Source of the DNA: Ghiorsea sp. | Lineage (GTDB): Bacteria; Pseudomonadota; Zetaproteobacteria; Mariprofundales; Mariprofundaceae | Length of the DNA stretch: 18,917 bases | Reading direction: 5' to 3' | Assembly (NCBI GenBank): GCA_021772875.1 | Contig: JAJFLD010000137.1 | Span: forward strand, 1-18,917 | Notes under the pieces: generated by a model | What the model was told of the DNA's origin: nothing | The model's database searches: none | What the model saw: the letters and a program-made list of their open reading frames with translations, nothing else | Shown here: piece by piece, positions 14,121-18,917 of the stretch | Position numbering within the stretch: the stretch's first letter is position 1 | Layout: every line of letters starts with the position of its first letter | Made by a program: the position numbers and the translations under genes

Positions 14121-15662
14121 ATGGCATCCATGCTTCCATTTCTTTCCACCATCTCTCTTTTTTTGCTTTTAACCGTCTCGGCATCGGCTGCAAGTTATGA
14201 GGAGATGAACCTTAAAATTCAAGTCTTTGAAAAAACAGGCCAAGCTCGTTTTGCGCCTGCAAGCATGAAACGTGTCTCCGCTTATCAAGGGGCGTCCATG
14301 CTAGCCTTTGAGCAACAAAAAAAAGGTGGCTTTGACGTTAACACCGCAGAAACAACCCAAACAAAACCACTCACTGATGCAATTACCCAAACCCTGCAAG
14401 CACTTGAGCTTGCAAAAAGTAATGCCCTAGCATTCAGTGCTACATTTCCTGACCTGCTGACTTTGGAGATAGAAGCAAACAAAGCTTTTGTATACCACCA
14501 TAAACCACAGATGCAGCCCGACGAAGGTGTGCGCAATTTATTGGAAAAAGCACAAAGTTTCATGCATGCCGCCATTGTCAGTTCCGAAAAAGGTGAGCTA
14601 AACCAAGCGCGGCAAGCCGCTCAAAAAGCCGAAATTTATTATAACAAATGCATTGATTTGGCCATGAATGGATTGGTTGAACAAACCAAACATGCTGTTT
14701 CACAAGCCACAAACATGGGTGCAAAAAATTACGCACCACGAACTTGGACCATTGCTGACACAGAACTAGCATTGTTAGAAGGCTACAATCAAGATTTGCA
14801 ACGCCCAATTGAAAAGCGTGAAGGTCTACCCCGCCCTAAAAATATTGGTTATGCTTTAGAAATGGCGGTGTACGCTCAAAAAATAGCGATTCAAGTAAAA
14901 GAGTGGCGGCGCGACAATGGTAGCCATGAAAAACTTGCTTTAACTTTACGTAAAGAACATTTGGACATCGCACAAGCCTTAGCCCTGCCTTTGGACTATC
15001 ATAAAGTAGGCATTGATATTGATGCACAAACCTTGGTGCAATATGTGCAACAGCTCAAACAAACATTAACGAAAGAGCGTTTGTTACATACCGAGAAAAT
15101 CAAGATCATGCAAAACAATTTTGACGCAACTTTAAATCAACACTTACAAGAACAGCGGCTTAAAGATCAAGAAGCTTTTCAATCCAAGCTAAGTAATATC
15201 AAGTCTGCATTCAGCACCAAGCTTGAGCAAGAAACCTTTGAAACCAATCGCCAAAAGAAAGTGCAGAGTTTGTTTAAGCCCGACGAAGTAAATATCATTG
15301 CAAGCTTGGATGGCTCATTAATCATCCGTGCAACAACCATTCAGTTTGCCCCCAACAGCAGCAAGGTAGACAGTCGCTACTATGATTTTTTAGGCCGCGT
15401 CAAAGAAGCTCTAATGATGTACCCCGATCGCCAAATCAAAATCGAAGGCCATACCGATAGCGTAGGTGATGAAAAAGCCAACCGCGCCTTATCGCTACAG
15501 CGTGCCGAAGCTGTACAAGAATTCCTTGTTGTGGCCGGCATAGATGCCAATCGTATCCGTGCCTTAGGTTTTGGTGAAGTTAAACCCATCGCCAGTAATA
15601 TGTATAAACAAGGCAGAGCTATGAATCGGCGCATTGATATCATCATTCAAGCACCCAAATGA
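14121..15662 (+). CDS. OmpA-domain envelope protein with coiled-coil region
   Basis: This 513-aa protein begins with a signal peptide (residues 1-23, ending ASA). An Ala-, Gln- and Lys-rich helical region (about 75-385) includes likely coiled coils and resembles DUF4398-type helical segments. The C-terminal OmpA domain (about 395-510) has IQFAPNSSKVD, KIEGHTDSVGD, LSLQRAEAVQEFL, ALGFGE and GRAMNRRIDI, the peptidoglycan-binding signature. There is no beta-barrel, so it should be a periplasmic or outer-membrane-attached protein bound to the cell wall. It starts one base after nadA, and its stop overlaps the next ATG (ATGA). Specific role is unknown. Confidence 0.85.
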   Translation: MASMLPFLSTISLFLLLTVSASAASYEEMNLKIQVFEKTGQARFAPASMKRVSAYQGASMLAFEQQKKGGFDVNTAETTQTKPLTDAITQTLQALELAKSNALAFSATFPDLLTLEIEANKAFVYHHKPQMQPDEGVRNLLEKAQSFMHAAIVSSEKGELNQARQAAQKAEIYYNKCIDLAMNGLVEQTKHAVSQATNMGAKNYAPRTWTIADTELALLEGYNQDLQRPIEKREGLPRPKNIGYALEMAVYAQKIAIQVKEWRRDNGSHEKLALTLRKEHLDIAQALALPLDYHKVGIDIDAQTLVQYVQQLKQTLTKERLLHTEKIKIMQNNFDATLNQHLQEQRLKDQEAFQSKLSNIKSAFSTKLEQETFETNRQKKVQSLFKPDEVNIIASLDGSLIIRATTIQFAPNSSKVDSRYYDFLGRVKEALMMYPDRQIKIEGHTDSVGDEKANRALSLQRAEAVQEFLVVAGIDANRIRALGFGEVKPIASNMYKQGRAMNRRIDIIIQAPK

Positions 15663-16684
15663 ATGATATTACAGCACTAGAACAACAATTTGAGGCACTT
15701 CTTCAAAGCTCAAAACTGAACACCCCAAGCAAACAACGTGTGCTCAGTGAAGCCATTGCCATGCTTGCTGATGATATTCACGAAGCAGACTTAAAAATGG
15801 TAGGCAAAGTATTACACGAAATCCGCCAAGGTCTTGAAATTTTCAGACCTTACAAGGCTTGGCGCAAGGTCAGTGTTTTTGGCTCTGCGCGCACAAAACC
15901 AGAACATCCGCAATACCAACAAGCCAAAGCTTGTGGCAAAGCCTTAAAAGATGCTGGTTTTATGGTTATCACAGGTGGTGGGGCTGGTTTGATGCAGGCT
16001 GCCAATGAAGGTGCTGGCCGTGATATTTCGTTTGGCATTGGCATTAACCTACCCATGGAACAAGAGCCCAACCCCATTGTTTACAATTCACCCCGCAACT
16101 TTGAATGCCAATACTTCTTTACGCGCAAACTCTTTTTTCTCAAAGAGAGTGACGCTGTAATCTTAACACCTGGCGGCTTTGGCACATTTGATGAAAGCTT
16201 TGAACTACTCACTTTACTACAGACTGGCCGCAACCCACCTATTCCTGTGATTATGCTTGAAGCTCCCGGTGATGATTTTTGGGGGCCTTTCTTAAAATCA
16301 TGGGTGCGTCGATTGCTGGATGATGGTTTAATCAGCCCTGATGATATGGGTTTGATTTATCACACTGATGATGCCATAAGTGCCGTTAAACACATTGAAA
16401 AATACTATGTCAATTACCACAGTTTTCGTTATGTGGGAAAAACAGTGCTTTTGCGTCTTAACAATGCATTGTCAAAAAATGCTTTAGAGCGCTTAAACGC
16501 TGAATTCTCTCACGTCTTACACGACAACACCACCATTGAGCAGGTTTTTGCTTGGCCAGAATCTGATGATGTGCAATTTGCACATTATCCACGCCTGCGT
16601 TTAAGGCTAAAACATCGTCGCATGAGTATTTTACCACCACTTATACAACGCATGAATGCATTGTATTTACAAGAGCACCCCTAA
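15659..16684 (+). CDS. LOG-family nucleotide 5'-monophosphate phosphoribohydrolase-like protein
   Basis: This 341-aa protein has the LOG/lysine-decarboxylase-like Rossmann fold: VSVFGSARTKPEHP, ITGGGAGLMQAANEGA and the active-site motif PGGFGTFDE (171-179). Enzymes of this type release free cytokinin-like bases or hydrolyse nucleotide monophosphates (as PpnN does). The older 'lysine decarboxylase' label is wrong for the family. The extra N-terminal helical part (1-65) and C-terminal ~90 residues make it longer than the ~200-aa minimal LOG. It is translationally coupled to the OmpA-domain gene by ATGA. Exact substrate is not determinable here. Confidence 0.85.
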   Translation: MNDITALEQQFEALLQSSKLNTPSKQRVLSEAIAMLADDIHEADLKMVGKVLHEIRQGLEIFRPYKAWRKVSVFGSARTKPEHPQYQQAKACGKALKDAGFMVITGGGAGLMQAANEGAGRDISFGIGINLPMEQEPNPIVYNSPRNFECQYFFTRKLFFLKESDAVILTPGGFGTFDESFELLTLLQTGRNPPIPVIMLEAPGDDFWGPFLKSWVRRLLDDGLISPDDMGLIYHTDDAISAVKHIEKYYVNYHSFRYVGKTVLLRLNNALSKNALERLNAEFSHVLHDNTTIEQVFAWPESDDVQFAHYPRLRLRLKHRRMSILPPLIQRMNALYLQEHP

Positions 16685-16690
16685 AATCAA

Positions 16691-17611
16691 ATGAAAATAC
16701 AAAAGCTTTTATGGATTATATTATTTAATGTCTTCATCATTGTTTGTGAAATCGTATTTGGTTTTATCGCCAACTCTTTTGCCTTAATTGCAGATGCCCT
16801 ACACAACACTGGTGATGTCATTGCAATTATCGTGACCTATATCGCCTTGAAAGCTGGAACAAAACAAGCAAGCTTCCAATATACATTTGGTTTTTTAAAA
16901 GCTGAGATGATGGCCGCATTTGTGAACACGATGTTTTTATTTATGACTATGTTTTACATGATTTATATTTCTTTTTCTCGCCTGTTTAATCCAGAGCCTA
17001 TTGAACCCAGCTATATGATTATCGTAGGTTTGATTGCCGTGCTTGCCAATGGTTTCAGTGCTTACCTACTTTATCACATGGGTGTCTCAACATGTGCTGA
17101 GGGCAGCCATCATCACAATCACAACCATGGTGATGCCAATATCAAATCGGCATATTTGCATATGTTAAGTGATGCATTGATTTCTTTTGGTGTTGTGATT
17201 GCTGGTATTTTTATTTATTTTTTCAAAATTTATAGTCTTGATGCTGCATTAACCATCATATTTTCATTGTATATTATTAAACATGCCTATCCTTTATTAA
17301 AAGATAGTTTTTTATCTTTAATGGATGCCAATGCTCACATCATTTCTCAACAAGAATTAAGTACGCTGATTCAAAGCGAACCCCACGTTTTAGAATTTCA
17401 CGACTTACACATCACAAACCCAAGCTCAAAACAGCATTTCATCTCATTTCATGTCGTCATTGATGATATATTATTAACATTGCAAGATATAGAAGGAATC
17501 ACAGCTCGCATAAAACAAAAACTCAATACCCACGGTTTTACACATACCATTATTCAAGTCGATTCAAAAAGTAAGCTGCAACATCAAAACCACTGCACGC
17601 TCAAAACATGA
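16691..17611 (+). CDS. Cation diffusion facilitator (Zn2+/metal efflux), CzcD/ZitB-like
   Basis: This 306-aa CDF transporter exports divalent metal, most likely zinc, in exchange for protons. About six membrane segments occupy residues 5-200. The metal site is visible as H38/D42 in ADALHNTGD (TM2) and H157/D161 in LHMLSDALIS (TM5); the HD-HD pattern fits the zinc-transporting group. A cytosolic His-rich loop (HHHNHNHGD, about 140-148) lies between TM4 and TM5, and a C-terminal ferredoxin-like regulatory domain follows. It starts six bases after the LOG gene with no strong ribosome-binding site, so it is likely the last gene of the nadA operon. Cobalt or cadmium export is possible. Confidence 0.9.
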   Translation: MKIQKLLWIILFNVFIIVCEIVFGFIANSFALIADALHNTGDVIAIIVTYIALKAGTKQASFQYTFGFLKAEMMAAFVNTMFLFMTMFYMIYISFSRLFNPEPIEPSYMIIVGLIAVLANGFSAYLLYHMGVSTCAEGSHHHNHNHGDANIKSAYLHMLSDALISFGVVIAGIFIYFFKIYSLDAALTIIFSLYIIKHAYPLLKDSFLSLMDANAHIISQQELSTLIQSEPHVLEFHDLHITNPSSKQHFISFHVVIDDILLTLQDIEGITARIKQKLNTHGFTHTIIQVDSKSKLQHQNHCTLKT

Positions 17612-17631
17612 TTGCTTAAATCACTTCCATT

Positions 17632-18543
17632 TCAATAGTGCGGGATATGCAATAACGATGCGGCTTGTTCAAGGGCAAATTTCTTAAAAGCCTCAGGAAT
17701 CGCTGCAAAACGTTTGCCTTGGCGATATACAATATGCCACTGACGTTTGATAGGAAAATCTTCAACCTCTAAAACAACCAAGCGTTTGAGTGCCAATTCC
17801 ATTTCAATGGTATGCAAGGATACAATGCCTAGGCCAAGCTCAGCCATCACAGCCTGTTTGATGGCTTCTGAGCGATTCATCTCCATGCCTGCTATCAATT
17901 CCAAGTTGTGTTCATTAAAAAAACGATCTGTTGCCATGCGTGTGCCAGAATCTGCTTCGCGTACAATAAAAGGTTCATTTGCCAACGTGGATAATAATAT
18001 CGGTTGTTTATGCACCATAGGATGGGTTGGTGATGCAATCACCACCAAAGGATTATCTATAAATGGAATGCCCACCAAATGGTGACCTGATGGCGGCCTA
18101 CCCATAATCGCCATATCTGTTCGATTGTGTTCCACTGCATCCACCAAACCTGAGCGATTGGTCACATCCAAGGTAATTTCAGCGCGCGGAAACTCACGCC
18201 TGAAAGCTGCAATCAATTGCGGCGCAAAATAGTTGGCTGTCGATGCCATGGTAAGATGGAGTCTACCGCGTTCCACACCTTTAAGCTCTTCAAGCATCAA
18301 AGCCGCTTCATCGATTTGATGTGCAATAGACTTGGCATAATGCAAAAGCTCGTCACCTGCTTCTGTTAAACCAATTCTTTTCCCTACACGCTCAAACAAC
18401 GGCATACCCACAATCTCTTCGAGTTGTTTGATTTGCATGGAAACAGCAGGCTGGGTAAGGAATAAAACCTTGGATGCAATGGTATAGCTTTGATGCTCAG
18501 CAACCGTTGCAAATATTTTTAATTGTTTAAAAGTGAATGGCAT
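17632..18543 (-). CDS. cbbR: LysR-family regulator of the Calvin cycle genes, CbbR-type
   Basis: This LysR-type regulator has an N-terminal winged HTH (FKQLKIFATVAEHQSYTIAS, LTQPAVSMQIKQLEE, FERVGKRIGLTEAG) and a periplasmic-binding-like effector domain from about residue 90. Divergent placement 125 bp from the RuBisCO gene cbbL makes CbbR the obvious identity. I prefer the start at ATG 18543 (MPFTFKQLKIF, 303 aa) over ATG 18573, because the LysR box at 18555-18569 would otherwise be coding and the family N-terminus begins at this point. Neither start has a Shine-Dalgarno sequence. A TATACT on the minus strand (18552-18557) could serve as -10 for a nearly leaderless message. Confidence 0.88.
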   Translation of the reverse strand: MPFTFKQLKIFATVAEHQSYTIASKVLFLTQPAVSMQIKQLEEIVGMPLFERVGKRIGLTEAGDELLHYAKSIAHQIDEAALMLEELKGVERGRLHLTMASTANYFAPQLIAAFRREFPRAEITLDVTNRSGLVDAVEHNRTDMAIMGRPPSGHHLVGIPFIDNPLVVIASPTHPMVHKQPILLSTLANEPFIVREADSGTRMATDRFFNEHNLELIAGMEMNRSEAIKQAVMAELGLGIVSLHTIEMELALKRLVVLEVEDFPIKRQWHIVYRQGKRFAAIPEAFKKFALEQAASLLHIPHY

Positions 18544-18554
18544 GCGATAATAGT

Positions 18555-18569
18555 ATAAGGAAAACTTAT
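18555..18569 (+). promoter_or_regulatory. LysR/CbbR recognition box
   Basis: ATAAGGAAAACTTAT is a perfect 5-bp inverted repeat with a 5-base centre and contains TAA-N7-TTA, matching the CbbR/LysR TNA-N7-TNA pattern. Its centre lies about 64 bp upstream of the predicted cbbL transcription start, the standard recognition-site position for LysR activators. It also overlaps the candidate cbbR -10, which would suit autorepression. Confidence 0.65.
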
Positions 18570-18591
18570 GCATGTCATCACAAGCTTTAAT

Positions 18592-18619
18592 TCGACAAGC
18601 AGTTGATCGCCCCTATACT
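18592..18619 (+). promoter_or_regulatory. Sigma-70-like promoter of cbbL
   Basis: A -35 TCGACA (18592-18597, one mismatch) and a -10 TATACT (18614-18619, one mismatch) are separated by 16 bp. Transcription would start near 18626, about 43 bp before the cbbL ATG. The position relative to the CbbR box supports it. Confidence 0.6.
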
Positions 18620-18668
18620 TCCACGCATGCGGCACTGTCGCTAGTTTTTAACGAAAAGGAGAATACCT

Positions 18669-18917
18669 ATGGCTAAAGGCTATAATGCTGGTGTTAAAGA
18701 ATACCGCGATACATATTGGATGCCTGAATACACACCTAAAGAGACTGATCTTTTGGCTTGTTTCAAAATCACACCTCAAGATGGTGTACCTCGTGAAGAA
18801 GTAGCAGCTGCTGTTGCCGCAGAATCATCAACTGGTACTTGGACTACAGTTTGGACCGATCTACTAACTGACTTGGATTATTATAAAGGACGCGCTTACG
18901 CAATTGAAGACGTGCCT
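18669..18917 (+). CDS. cbbL: RuBisCO large subunit, form I (partial, N-terminal 83 aa)
   Basis: The gene runs off the right edge. The 83 visible residues begin MAKGYNAGVKEYRDTYW and include YTPKETDLLACFKI, AAESSTGTWTTVWTDLLTDLDYYKGRAYAIEDV, the unmistakable N-terminal domain of form I RuBisCO (CbbL), which fixes CO2 onto ribulose-1,5-bisphosphate in the Calvin cycle. Form II (CbbM) has a different N-terminus and can be excluded. AAGGAG (18656-18661) lies seven bases before the ATG. Catalytic residues are downstream of the window. Expected neighbours are cbbS and carboxysome or cbbQ/O genes; they cannot be checked here. Confidence 0.95.
   Translation, partial: MAKGYNAGVKEYRDTYWMPEYTPKETDLLACFKITPQDGVPREEVAAAVAAESSTGTWTTVWTDLLTDLDYYKGRAYAIEDVP

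Noticed and set aside
1..18917. CRISPR array, tRNA, rRNA, prophage or toxin-antitoxin system
   Set aside because: No regularly spaced repeats, tRNA-like cloverleaf or signature genes were seen on reading through both strands; the open frames are accounted for by the listed genes.

Overview
The window looks like a chromosomal piece of a chemolithoautotrophic proteobacterium. It ends in the first 83 codons of a form I RuBisCO large subunit (cbbL), divergent from a CbbR-type LysR regulator. The rest is AT-leaning housekeeping DNA: ribosomal proteins, dnaB, gltA, rpoH, nadA and aat. A Zetaproteobacterium or a similar autotroph would fit, but that placement is inference from gene content, and no rRNA or marker comparison was possible.

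Layout. (1) 1-140 is one end of an insertion sequence with the first 28 codons of an IS481-like transposase reading out of the window. It appears to have removed the 5' part of an amidohydrolase gene whose C-terminal half remains (141-704). (2) 915-4280 is a tight plus-strand operon of five genes: an unrecognised acidic 156-aa protein, a DUF4438 protein, an exported DUF4124/retropepsin-like protease, a Nit1/YbeM-type amidase and a YigZ/IMPACT protein. (3) 4284-6308, minus strand: rpoH followed 30 bp downstream by gltA, with a good sigma-70 promoter before rpoH. (4) 6464-7543, plus strand: a small glutaredoxin/GST-N protein and an orphan NarL-type response regulator. (5) 7564-11664, minus strand: the classic rpsF-priB-rpsR-DUF2232-rplI-dnaB cluster, with overlapping or closely spaced genes, a hairpin-containing leader and unusual terminal tails on S6 and S18. 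priB has no normal start codon where its fold must begin. (6) 11904-12966, minus strand: a small exported EF-hand protein with a clear intrinsic terminator, and aat. (7) 12965-17611, plus strand: nadA, an OmpA-domain envelope protein, a LOG-family nucleotide hydrolase and a CDF metal exporter, nearly end to end. (8) 17632-18917: cbbR and cbbL diverge around a region with a LysR box and a sigma-70-like promoter at textbook spacing.

Most genes are ordinary core functions. The points that most deserve a second look are the priB start (probable CTG start inside rpsF), the oppositely charged tails on the S6/S18 partner pair, the DUF4438 operon with its unknown first gene, the rpoH-gltA pairing, and the compact cbbR/cbbL control region. 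I did not find a CRISPR array, tRNA, rRNA, prophage or obvious defence system. The longest gene-free stretches are about 210-240 bp (705-914 and 11665-11903).
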